The position numbers and the translations under genes were made by a program. Source: an uncultured Lachnospiraceae bacterium (lineage in GTDB: Bacteria; Bacillota; Clostridia; Lachnospirales; Lachnospiraceae). Taken from it: 10,987 nt of DNA. Position 1 is the first letter of the stretch; each line of letters begins with the position of its first letter. The notes below the pieces were generated by a model, which saw only the letters and a list, made by a program, of their open reading frames with translations, had not been told where the DNA came from and made no database searches. This document shows positions 1 to 6,366 of the stretch, one piece after another. The stretch lies in NCBI GenBank assembly GCA_947068385.1, contig CAMTBF010000077.1, forward strand, positions 1 to 10,987, read 5' to 3'.

Positions 1-1059
1 GTTCACATAACCCGAAACCGTCTCCATCCGGTCTCCTCCTCCCGTATCATCTGCCTGGTCCAGCATCAGGAGACCGGGAAGTTTTATGTCCAAAAATCAC
101 TGAGCGTATATAATGTTTCTGTATTCCGTCAGCTCATGGAGCATCCCCTGCCCGGCATCCCCCGGATCTACGAAGCCGTGGAGGCGGATGGCACATTGAC
201 CTTGATTGAGGAATACATCCCGGGCACCAGCCTGCAGGAGCTCCTGGATGCCCAAAAGGCCCTGCCGGAAGACCGGGTCGTCGAGTACATGGTACAGCTG
301 TGCCGCATCCTCCATTCCCTCCACAGCTGCAATCCCCCTATCGTCCACCGCGACTTAAAACCCTCCAACATCATCGTCACCTCCGACGGCATCCTGAAGC
401 TCCTCGACTTCAATGCCGCGAAATGCGCCGGAGGCCCTTCGGCAAAGGATACCGTGCTCATGGGCACGCCGGGCTTCGCCGCGCCGGAGCAATACGGCTT
501 CGGCACCTCCGATGCCCAGACGGACATCTATGCCCTGGGCATCCTCATGAACCTGCTGCTGACCGGGGAGCTGTCCCATGAATGCACGGTCTCCGGCCCC
601 CTGGCCTCCATCATAGCCAGATGCATCATGATGGAACGCTCAGAGCGATATTCCTCCGCACTGGATGTGCAGAAAGCCCTGGAAAGCTGGCAGCGGACAT
701 CCGGGCGGCAGACAGATATGGACGGCTGGAAGTCTTTCCTGCCGCCGGGCTTCCGCGGGCAGAATGTGCTCTATATGCTCCTGGGAACAATCGGGTATAC
801 CATGGTATTCTGGGTATCTTTGACGATGAAAGTGGAGGGCGCGTCCGGCCCCAGGCTATGGCTGGAGCGAATCGCCTCCCTGCTGTTCCTTTTGAGCGCC
901 ATTTTTTTCTCGGCGGATTACAGGGGCATTCACTCCCATACCCCGCTTTGCCGGAGCCGGAACCTGGCCCTGCGCATATTGGGCATCGCCATTGTGGATT
1001 TCCTGCTCCTTTTCCTCCTCGCCATGCTTTTGACGGTTTATGACGCTATTTCGACCTGA
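1..1059 (+). CDS. Membrane-anchored Hanks-type Ser/Thr protein kinase (5' end outside window)
   Basis: The reading frame is open from base 1, so the start is missing; 352 codons are visible. An internal ATG at 136 would delete the N-lobe lysine and is not the start. Visible residues show the N-lobe lysine (K32 in FYVQK), the catalytic loop HRDLKPSN (116-123), a DFN triplet (136-138) where most kinases have DFG, and the activation-segment end GTPGFAAPEQYG (155-166). The glycine-rich loop region reads SSSRIICLV and lacks glycines. After the kinase domain, about 250 residues, come three hydrophobic segments near 255-275, 289-305 and 322-346. These would anchor a cytoplasmic kinase in the membrane with no sizeable outer sensor domain and no PASTA repeats. 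Such kinases phosphorylate Ser/Thr on proteins; substrate and signal are unknown. HRD aspartate and lysine are intact, so activity is plausible. No partner phosphatase is in the window. Confidence 0.88.
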   Translation, partial: VHITRNRLHPVSSSRIICLVQHQETGKFYVQKSLSVYNVSVFRQLMEHPLPGIPRIYEAVEADGTLTLIEEYIPGTSLQELLDAQKALPEDRVVEYMVQLCRILHSLHSCNPPIVHRDLKPSNIIVTSDGILKLLDFNAAKCAGGPSAKDTVLMGTPGFAAPEQYGFGTSDAQTDIYALGILMNLLLTGELSHECTVSGPLASIIARCIMMERSERYSSALDVQKALESWQRTSGRQTDMDGWKSFLPPGFRGQNVLYMLLGTIGYTMVFWVSLTMKVEGASGPRLWLERIASLLFLLSAIFFSADYRGIHSHTPLCRSRNLALRILGIAIVDFLLLFLLAMLLTVYDAIST

Positions 1060-1090
1060 ATTTCGTCTTTCGACTTGGAAATCTGCGGGC

Positions 1091-1120
1091 AAAAAGGAGA
1101 CTGCCAAGGCAGCCCCCTTT
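1091..1120. terminator. Bidirectional intrinsic terminator between convergent genes
   Basis: An A-rich left arm (AAAAAGGAGACTGCC) faces a right arm GGCAGCCCCCTTT, giving a stem around CTGCC/GGCAG extended by AAAGG/CCTTT. It lies 31 bases after the kinase stop and 18 bases after the end of the small membrane protein gene on the other strand. The A and T runs on each side give a U-rich tail in both directions. The minus-strand tail (CTCCTTTTTG) is the better one. Confidence 0.7.
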
Positions 1121-1138
1121 CCTATATGCCACATCCCG

Positions 1139-1483
1139 CTATTTCTTCCTCAGGGAAACCAGCGCTAAAGCGGCGCATACAATGCACCAGATCGACCATA
1201 TCACCAGATCCTTGTAAACCCCATATCCTGCAAATCCGATCAGCGCCGCCAGACCGTACAGCACGATCAAAGCAATATCCCCGCCCTTTTTCCCGGAGCT
1301 GCGCGTGGATATGGACACGATTCCGCCTGACAGCATCAGTATGCCCACAAGAATCCCAGCACCTCCGCTGGTTCCGCCCTGTCCGGCAATGGCATCCACC
1401 ACTCCGGCGGCGCAGGACTGGAAAGCCACCACCAGGAACAGGACTATGGACAGGATACCGGATACCAATTTCCATGTTTTCAT
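1139..1483 (-). CDS. Small multi-pass membrane protein, function unknown
   Basis: The 114-residue product starts MKTWKLVSGILSIVLFLVVAF. It has about four hydrophobic segments (5-25, 41-59, 69-85, 93-111) separated by short glycine-rich or basic loops (GQGGTSGG at 34-41, RSSGKKGG at 61-68), and ends in RKK. The first segment could be a signal anchor. A cysteine at 24 in FQSC is a poor lipobox, so lipoprotein processing is doubtful. The start is supported by AAGGAGG (minus strand, 1491-1497) seven bases upstream and by an extended -10 promoter. I recognise the general type, a short conserved membrane protein common in Firmicutes, but no function. It is transcribed alone, convergent with the kinase. 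Confidence 0.75.
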   Translation of the reverse strand: MKTWKLVSGILSIVLFLVVAFQSCAAGVVDAIAGQGGTSGGAGILVGILMLSGGIVSISTRSSGKKGGDIALIVLYGLAALIGFAGYGVYKDLVIWSIWCIVCAALALVSLRKK

Positions 1484-1515
1484 ATCAATGCCTCCTTCAC
1501 ATTTGTTATGAAAAC

Positions 1516-1524
1516 ATTATAGCA
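1516..1524 (-). promoter_or_regulatory. Extended -10 promoter of the small membrane protein gene
   Basis: On the minus strand this reads TGCTATAAT, a perfect extended -10 box 33 bases before the start codon. The expected -35 position reads CAACAG, which is poor, so recognition would rely on the extended -10. Confidence 0.65.
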
Positions 1525-1541
1525 AATCGGGAACCGCTCTG

Positions 1542-1562
1542 TTGCCCCCGCAGCGGTGGCAA
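1542..1562 (-). terminator. Hairpin after leuA, possible terminator
   Basis: TTGCC and GGCAA arms enclose a second CC/GG pair and a GCAGC loop, 34 bases downstream of the leuA stop. No U-run follows on the minus strand, so it is a weak intrinsic terminator at best. It lies close to the -35 region of the next minus-strand promoter, so it could instead be an operator. Confidence 0.3.
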
Positions 1563-1595
1563 AATGATATCTGGTGAAAAATTTACCCGTGCAAC

Positions 1596-3599
1596 TTACC
1601 CCTCCTGCTTCCGGTACTGCACCGGCGTCATCCCATAATTCTTCTTGAACAGGCGGTTGAAATGCTCCACATTCTCATACCCCACCTCCGCGGCCACGGT
1701 CTCCACGGTCTGATCCGTCTCCCGCAGGAGCGTCCGGGCCTTCTTCATGCGCTCCTTGCGTACCGCCTCCTGGAAGGTCATGCCCGCCTTCTCCTTGATG
1801 TACTTGGACAGATAGGGCTTGGAGAGGTGGAACTCCTCGGACAGGGTGTCCAATGTTACATTCATGTAATCATTCTTGATGAAGCTGATGATCTCCACGA
1901 TCCGCTCTTCCCGTCCCTCTGTGATATGCTGCTCCACCGCCAGCTTGTTGGCGGCGGAGGCCAGGGCCGCGATGGAGGCCTTGATGATGTCCTCGTCCAC
2001 GCCTACGCCCCAGTAGTGCTTCCCGCCGCAGAGAATCGCCACATAGGCCGCCGCCTTGGAGCTGGAGCCCTTGGAGATGGCGTGCTCCTCGTACACCGCC
2101 AGCTGGTAGCTGACGCCCAGGTAGGTCTTGATGGCATTGCTCACCGCGTCCAGACGCCCGTTGCCCCCTGCCCGGATGAGCCGCCTCTCCCCGTTCATCT
2201 CTATGGTCACCTCCGCCTGGATGCCCTTCTCCTGCCGGAAATGGCACTCGGGGATGGAGAACACGTTGTGCAGGTTGATGTAATTCTCCTCGAAGATGGC
2301 GTAGATCTCCGAGGGGTGCAGCTCCTGGTGCCGCCTGTCGGACACGCCCTTGATGAGATACCCCACTTCCTCCTTCATGGCCGCCGGCAGGGAGAAGCCG
2401 AACTGCTGCTTCAGCACAAAGGCCACGCCGCCCTTGCCGGAGACGCTGTTGATCCGGATGACATCGGACTCGTACTCCCGGCCCACGTCCCCCGGGTCGA
2501 TGGGCAGATAGGGCACGTCCCAGCGGCTGCCGCTCTTGCCCTCCTTCAGCCAGTTCATGCCCTTGCTGATGGCATCCTGGTGGGAGCCGGAGAAAGCCGT
2601 GAACACCAGATCCCCCGCGTAGGGCACCCGCTCGTGGACCCGCATGCCCGTGAAGCGCTCATAGGCCTCCCTCACCTCCATGATATGGGAGAAGTCCAGC
2701 CCGCTGTCCACGCCGTGGCACATCATGTTCACCGCCACGGTGACGATGTCCACGTTCCCGGTGCGCTCGCCGTTGCCGAACAGCGTGCCCTCCACCCGGT
2801 CGGCCCCCGCCAGGATGCCGAACTCCGCGTCGCTGACGCCGCAGCCCCGGTCGTTGTGGGGATGGACGCTCAAGACCACGTTCTCCCGGTATTTCAGATG
2901 CTTGTGCATGTATTCTATCTGGCAGGCAAAGACATGGGGCATGGCCACCTGCACCGTGCTGGGCAGGTTGATTATGGCCTTGTGGTCCGCATCCGGCTGC
3001 CATACGTCCAGCACCGCGTTGCAGACCTCCAGGGCGTACTCCGGCTCGGTCTGTGAGAAGCTCTCGGGACTGTACTCGAAGGTAAAGCTGCCGTCCGTCT
3101 CCTCCGCCATCTCCTTCAACAGCTTCGCCCCGTCCACGGCCAGCTGCCTGATGGCATCTTTGTCCTTCTTGAAGACCTGCTCCCGCTGCTCTACGGAGGT
3201 GGAATTATAGAGGTGCACCACCGCGTGGGGAGCCCCCTTCACCGCCTCGAAGGTCTTGCGGATGATGTGCTCCCTGGCCTGGGTCAGCACCTGGATGGTC
3301 ACGTCGTCGGGAATCATGTCCCTCTCGATTAGGGCCCGGATGAAATTGTACTCCGTGTCCGAGGAAGCCGGGAAGCCCACCTCGATCTCCTTGAAGCCGA
3401 TGTCCACTAAGAGCTGGAAGAACTCCAGCTTATCCTCCAGGGGCATGGGGTCGATCAGGGCCTGGTTGCCGTCCCTCAGATCCACGCTGCACCACACCGG
3501 GGGCTTTTCGATGGCGTCCTTCTTCACCCAGTCGTAGGTCACCTCCGGGGGCATATGGTAAGTTTTGCCGTATTTCTGGCTGACTGTCGTCTTTTTCAT
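1596..3599 (-). CDS. leuA: 2-isopropylmalate synthase fused to a C-terminal AraC-type DNA-binding domain
   Basis: This 667-residue protein has two parts. Residues 1 to about 555 are a complete long-form LeuA, which condenses acetyl-CoA with 2-oxoisovalerate, the first committed step of leucine synthesis. The TIM-barrel motifs are intact: LRDGNQ (41-46), FEYSPESFSQTE (174-185), metal-binding HPHND (246-250) and GNGERTGN (275-282). The LeuA_dimer allosteric domain, which binds leucine in this family, spans about 430-553 (GGNGRLDA at 478-485, WGVGVDEDI at 530-538). Ordinary long-form LeuA ends near here. Instead the frame runs on through a linker of about ten residues into a full AraC/XylS domain (about 565-667) with both helix-turn-helices: LDTLSEEFHLSKPYLSKYI (583-601) and VETVAAEVGYENVEHFNRLF (632-651), ending in the family-typical GMTPVQYRK. 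The start ATG has AGGAAAGGA upstream (3608-3616). The gene stands alone, without leuB, leuC or leuD. Enzyme identity is firm; a regulatory role is inferred. Confidence 0.95.
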   Translation of the reverse strand: MKKTTVSQKYGKTYHMPPEVTYDWVKKDAIEKPPVWCSVDLRDGNQALIDPMPLEDKLEFFQLLVDIGFKEIEVGFPASSDTEYNFIRALIERDMIPDDVTIQVLTQAREHIIRKTFEAVKGAPHAVVHLYNSTSVEQREQVFKKDKDAIRQLAVDGAKLLKEMAEETDGSFTFEYSPESFSQTEPEYALEVCNAVLDVWQPDADHKAIINLPSTVQVAMPHVFACQIEYMHKHLKYRENVVLSVHPHNDRGCGVSDAEFGILAGADRVEGTLFGNGERTGNVDIVTVAVNMMCHGVDSGLDFSHIMEVREAYERFTGMRVHERVPYAGDLVFTAFSGSHQDAISKGMNWLKEGKSGSRWDVPYLPIDPGDVGREYESDVIRINSVSGKGGVAFVLKQQFGFSLPAAMKEEVGYLIKGVSDRRHQELHPSEIYAIFEENYINLHNVFSIPECHFRQEKGIQAEVTIEMNGERRLIRAGGNGRLDAVSNAIKTYLGVSYQLAVYEEHAISKGSSSKAAAYVAILCGGKHYWGVGVDEDIIKASIAALASAANKLAVEQHITEGREERIVEIISFIKNDYMNVTLDTLSEEFHLSKPYLSKYIKEKAGMTFQEAVRKERMKKARTLLRETDQTVETVAAEVGYENVEHFNRLFKKNYGMTPVQYRKQEG
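1599..1907 (-). other. AraC/XylS-type HTH domain at the C-terminus of LeuA
   Basis: This stretch encodes residues 565-667 of the fusion. The pattern is typical of the AraC C-terminal domain: a first HTH with the SKPYLSKYIKEKAGMTF signature, a linker helix (KERMKKARTLLRETDQ), and a second HTH containing VAAEVGYENVEHFNRLFKKNYG. No stop codon, frameshift or internal start with a ribosome binding site separates it from LeuA. It appears intact enough to bind DNA. Confidence 0.9.
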
Positions 3600-3701
3600 G
3601 TTCTGTATCCTTTCCTCACTGCGCTTTTGGAATCGCCTGTAAATGCGCGTAATCTATGCCGGTTGCACATTGCGTTTTCAGGCCTATGTACCTGCGCTGC
3701 C

Positions 3702-3713
3702 GATTTTAAAATC
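3702..3713. promoter_or_regulatory. Perfect palindrome GATTTTAAAATC at the leuA promoter
   Basis: Twelve bases of perfect dyad symmetry overlap the proximal -10 box (3711-3716) and run to the predicted start of transcription. A protein bound here would block RNA polymerase, so it is a candidate operator. Which regulator binds is not shown by the sequence. Confidence 0.45.
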
Positions 3714-3739
3714 ATAACACAGATTCGGCGGCTCCGCAA
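3711..3739 (-). promoter_or_regulatory. Proximal leuA promoter
   Basis: On the minus strand: TTGCGG (3734-3739), a 17-base spacer, then TATGAT (3711-3716) with the TG extension directly before it (TGTTATGAT). The weak -35 and the extended -10 suggest a regulated sigma-A promoter. Transcripts would carry a leader of about 105 bases. Confidence 0.55.
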
Positions 3740-3763
3740 GTGCTTATTTAATCATTGTTATTG

Positions 3764-3790
3764 ATTCTATTTATTCCCACATTGTGTCAA
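3764..3790 (-). promoter_or_regulatory. Distal leuA promoter candidate
   Basis: Minus strand TTGACA (3785-3790) with TAGAAT (3764-3769) at a 15-base spacing, which is shorter than optimal. The -35 is perfect. It could be a second start giving a leader of about 160 bases, or part of an activator-dependent site. Confidence 0.35.
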
Positions 3791-4018
3791 ACCCCTTGTT
3801 TTCCACCGATATCCTTGTCTTTTCTTTATGTATTTCCATGCGTCTTTTTAATACAGATTCCTGGCGAATCCTCCAACCTCCAGTGGGATATCCTGGAAAA
3901 CATCAAACCCATCCACTATTGCTTTTCCACCGGAAATCTATAAGATAAGCCCGCTGCGCGGCCTCCATGCCGCCTTGGCGACAGATTTCCATATGGGAGC
4001 CAGCGCAGAAACAGGGTC

Positions 4019-4037
4019 AGACAGTCTTCAGGGCTGT
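4019..4037 (-). terminator. Hairpin at the end of the acetyltransferase gene
   Basis: GACAG and CTGTC arms (with loop bases around TCTTCAGGG) form a stem spanning the stop codon of the acetyltransferase gene. No strong U-run follows, so termination here is uncertain. Confidence 0.25.
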
Positions 4038-4798
4038 CCGCCCCACTCATAGACCACATATTCATGGTCAAAATGGTATCCCAGCTTCTCCGCCAGGCCC
4101 ACGGACCACAGGTTCTGGGCGTCCCAGCTGGGGTACCACCCCCGCTCCAGGCAGTCCAGTATCAGCTTCGCCCCGCAGACATAGGCCAGCCCCCGCCTCC
4201 TGTAGTCCGCCCTGGTGTCGATCTCGATCTCGATGCCGCCCAGATAGCCGGAGTAGGAGGAGGCCCCGGAGACCGGCTGGCCGTCCTTCAGGATGACGGC
4301 CCCCAGCCCATGCTCCCGATAATGGGCGTAGTCCCGGTACAGCGCCACCCAGTCCCTGCACCAGGGAATCTCCAGACAGCCCAGGAACAGCCCCTCGTCC
4401 ATCTCCCGAAGTTCATACTCTTCCGGCAGGCCCTCCACCACGGCCCGCAGCCTCCCCCTGTCGAAGACCTCCGGCTCCTTCTTTATGGCATAGCGCACGC
4501 TCCTTCGCACGCCCGTCCCATAGCAGTCCTCGATCAGCTCCGCCCAGCCCTGATCCCGGGGCGTCATGATCAGGAACTCCCGGCCAGCCAGCCCCGGCGC
4601 CTCCAGCACCAGCTCCCTGTTGGGCTTCCCCGCGAAGAAGCAGAAATCCCCCAGCAAAGCCACGGCGGATGCCGGATCCTCCCCGGCGTCCCCATATACC
4701 CTTCCCATCACGCCCTGCAGGCAGGACCACACCATGGTCTCCTGCCAGCCCGCGAACAGCCCTGCGGCATTTTCCGCCTGTATCATCTCATGAATCAT
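4028..4798 (-). CDS. GNAT-family N-acetyltransferase
   Basis: I chose ATG at 4798 because AAGGAG (minus strand, 4805-4810) sits six bases upstream; a GTG start at 4828 would place that site inside the gene. The product is 256 residues. The C-terminal half carries the GNAT acetyl-CoA signature: a beta strand GGIEIEIDT (187-195), the pyrophosphate-binding loop YRRRGLA (199-205) with the following helix, and WDAQNLWSVGLAEKLGY (225-241), typical of the class. The N-terminal 130 residues form a family-specific domain of the sort found in the longer GNAT acetyltransferases (about 250 residues). Such enzymes move an acetyl group from acetyl-CoA to an amine; the substrate cannot be told from sequence. 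The gene is alone and divergent from the membrane protein gene at 4936. Confidence 0.85.
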   Translation of the reverse strand: MIHEMIQAENAAGLFAGWQETMVWSCLQGVMGRVYGDAGEDPASAVALLGDFCFFAGKPNRELVLEAPGLAGREFLIMTPRDQGWAELIEDCYGTGVRRSVRYAIKKEPEVFDRGRLRAVVEGLPEEYELREMDEGLFLGCLEIPWCRDWVALYRDYAHYREHGLGAVILKDGQPVSGASSYSGYLGGIEIEIDTRADYRRRGLAYVCGAKLILDCLERGWYPSWDAQNLWSVGLAEKLGYHFDHEYVVYEWGGQP

Positions 4799-4858
4799 CT
4801 CTGTCTCCTTTTTATACCATCTTACCACAGCCGGGCGCGGAAATCCATGAGAAACCGC

Positions 4859-4888
4859 TGGACAAAGCAGCGGGAATCGTGGTAGTAT
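4859..4888 (+). promoter_or_regulatory. Promoter of the polytopic membrane protein gene
   Basis: TGGACA (4859-4864), an 18-base spacer, and TAGTAT (4883-4888) preceded by TGG as an extended -10. The start of transcription would fall near 4895, about 40 bases before the ATG at 4936. It lies in the only gap between two divergent genes. Confidence 0.45.
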
Positions 4889-4935
4889 TTAGGTCGAGAA
4901 AGGGAGCCCACGATAATAACCGCGGAGCCGAGACT

Positions 4936-6252
4936 ATGAAAAAGATGAGAAAGAGCGTATTTGCCAAGGCCATAAGAAACCATATCCTGCTTCTGGCAGC
5001 AGGCGTCCTGGCAGGGCTTGTCCTGCTGTTGCTGGTCCACCTCCTGCCCATGGGGCCCATGCGGGAGCATGTCTACTGGTCCATGGACATGATCGAGCGG
5101 GAATTCGACAATGAGGTGCTGATAGACGGATACCGTTCCACATTGACAGGGAATTTCACGGACTGCCTGATGCTGGAGCATGCCGTCTATTCTTCCGAGG
5201 GGCACAGCCTCCTGGAGCAGGTGCTGCATATGTACCGCGGCGAGAGCTGCCCCGCCGGGCCGGACGGCCAGGCGGGATGGTGGCCGGGGCAGTCCCTGAA
5301 GGATTACCTCACCGGCGTCCCCCAGCCCGGTGAGGTCAGCTATTCCCGGTACTGGCATGGGTATCTGGTCCTGCTCAAGCCCCTCCTGCTCCTGACCTCC
5401 TTCAATACCATACGGCTGCTCCAGTCCGCCGTGCAGCTGATCCTGGCGGGCTGCGTGGTGATGGCGCTGTGCAGGAAAGGGGCATATCCCCTGGCCAAGG
5501 CCTTCCTGCTGTCGCTGCCCTTCCTGTTCTTCGTGAGCACCTATGCCTCGCTGTCCCTGAGCATCTGCTTCTATATCCTGGCGGCGGCCATGCTCGTCCA
5601 GCTGAAAGCGGAAAGCCTCCTGGACGGGCGGGGCCGGTACGGGCTGTTCTTCATGGCCGTGGGAATGGCCACCGTCTACTTCGATTTCCTCACCTATCCC
5701 CTGGTGACTTTGGTGTACCCCCTGGTGATATACCTGTATTTCCATGGCGAAGCGCCGGGGAAGGCCGTCCGCGGCATGGTGGGGAACAGCGTGGAATGGG
5801 GCATCGGATACGGGGGGATGTGGGCCGCCAAGTGGATCCTGGCCGACTGCCTTACCGGAAGCGCCTCCATCCGGGATGCCCTGGAGACGGTCTTCGTCAG
5901 GACCGGCAGCGCGGAAGGCCATTCCCGGATAAGCGGCTTCTTCAATGTGCTGGGGAAGAACATGCAGCCTTTTCTCAACTGGTGCTATCTCCTCGTCGGG
6001 ATCATGTTCGTGGCGCTGTTCCTTGGCGCGGCGGCAAGAAGGGGGGCCGGGGCCATGAGGCGGAACCTGCCGTCCGCCGCGGCGTTCCTTCTTCCGGCCC
6101 TATATCCTTTTGCCTGGCTCTTCCTGACCCAGAACCATTCCGAGCAGCATTGGCAATATACCTGCCGGATCCTGGCCGCCAGCGTGTTCGCCGCGGCATC
6201 CGGATGCTGGACGCTGCTGCAGAATGATTCCCCAAAGATTGCGCGAAATTAA
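4936..6252 (+). CDS. Polytopic membrane protein, possibly glycosyltransferase-like, function unknown
   Basis: ATG at 4936 is preferred, since the frame is open further upstream but enters the divergent gene; GGAG at 4924-4927 gives eight-base spacing. The 438-residue product has a basic N-terminus (MKKMRKSVFAKAIRNH), a first membrane helix at 17-37, then a large soluble loop of about 100 residues (40-140), probably outside the membrane. About eight to nine more helices follow between 143 and 427. The loop holds TGNFTDCLMLEHAVYSS (71-87) and ends in YSRYWHGYLV (136-145). Near the C-terminus QNHSEQHWQYTCR (399-411) looks like a conserved polar motif. One long outer loop after the first helix and many helices resemble GT-C-type enzymes or polymer-handling proteins of the cell envelope, but no motif proves this. 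It is followed after 114 bases by the antiporter gene, which has its own promoter. Confidence 0.75.
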   Translation: MKKMRKSVFAKAIRNHILLLAAGVLAGLVLLLLVHLLPMGPMREHVYWSMDMIEREFDNEVLIDGYRSTLTGNFTDCLMLEHAVYSSEGHSLLEQVLHMYRGESCPAGPDGQAGWWPGQSLKDYLTGVPQPGEVSYSRYWHGYLVLLKPLLLLTSFNTIRLLQSAVQLILAGCVVMALCRKGAYPLAKAFLLSLPFLFFVSTYASLSLSICFYILAAAMLVQLKAESLLDGRGRYGLFFMAVGMATVYFDFLTYPLVTLVYPLVIYLYFHGEAPGKAVRGMVGNSVEWGIGYGGMWAAKWILADCLTGSASIRDALETVFVRTGSAEGHSRISGFFNVLGKNMQPFLNWCYLLVGIMFVALFLGAAARRGAGAMRRNLPSAAAFLLPALYPFAWLFLTQNHSEQHWQYTCRILAASVFAAASGCWTLLQNDSPKIARN

Positions 6253-6277
6253 TTTCTTCTATTGTGCAAAATATCAC

Positions 6278-6305
6278 TTTACTGACACAGTATTTGTGCT
6301 ATAAT
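6278..6305 (+). promoter_or_regulatory. Promoter of the antiporter gene
   Basis: TATAAT (6300-6305) is preceded by TGC, a perfect extended -10. A TTTACT -35-like box lies at 6278-6283 with 16-base spacing. It makes the antiporter an independent unit with a leader of about 55 bases. Confidence 0.7.
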
Positions 6306-6366
6306 CTTTGGAGTGGAGCGAGCCGCAGCTCCTCCCCTACATCAAACGGAAAAGAGTGGACGGACT

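Larger units (their letters stand above)
3600..4027. other. 428-base gene-free region upstream of leuA
   Basis: It lies between the start of leuA and the end of the acetyltransferase gene, both on the minus strand. It holds two candidate leuA promoters (3711-3739 and 3764-3790), a 12-base palindrome on the proximal -10, and a leader of about 100 bases. I see no T-box sequence, no leader peptide rich in leucine codons and no convincing CDS. From about 3800 to 4018 I see nothing recognisable apart from GC-rich short dyads near 3950-3962. Both short open frames there lack ribosome binding sites. Confidence 0.6.

Noticed and set aside
1599..1907. Separate AraC regulator gene overlapping or following leuA
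   Set aside because: There is no stop codon, frame change or ribosome binding site before the AraC part; it is continuous with LeuA. A lone 100-residue AraC domain would also lack a sensor.
1662..3056. Long plus-strand open frame of 464 codons opposite leuA
   Set aside because: It is a shadow of the GC-rich leuA gene, rich in His, Leu, Gly and Pro, with no family motif, promoter or ribosome binding site. The minus-strand frame has clear enzyme motifs.
3600..3710. T-box leucine riboswitch or leader peptide before leuA
   Set aside because: T-boxes are common before leucine genes in Firmicutes, so I looked for the T-box core (GGTGGTACCGCG-like) and for a run of leucine codons with a terminator. 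Neither is present, and the leader of about 105 bases is too short for a T-box.
4799..4828. Upstream GTG start for the acetyltransferase, adding ten residues
   Set aside because: The AAGGAG site would then lie inside the gene; the ATG at 4798 is correctly spaced from it.
4822..5922. 366-codon minus-strand frame opposite the membrane protein gene
   Set aside because: It is composed of low-complexity Gln, His and Gly residues typical of antisense GC-rich DNA and has no ribosome binding site.
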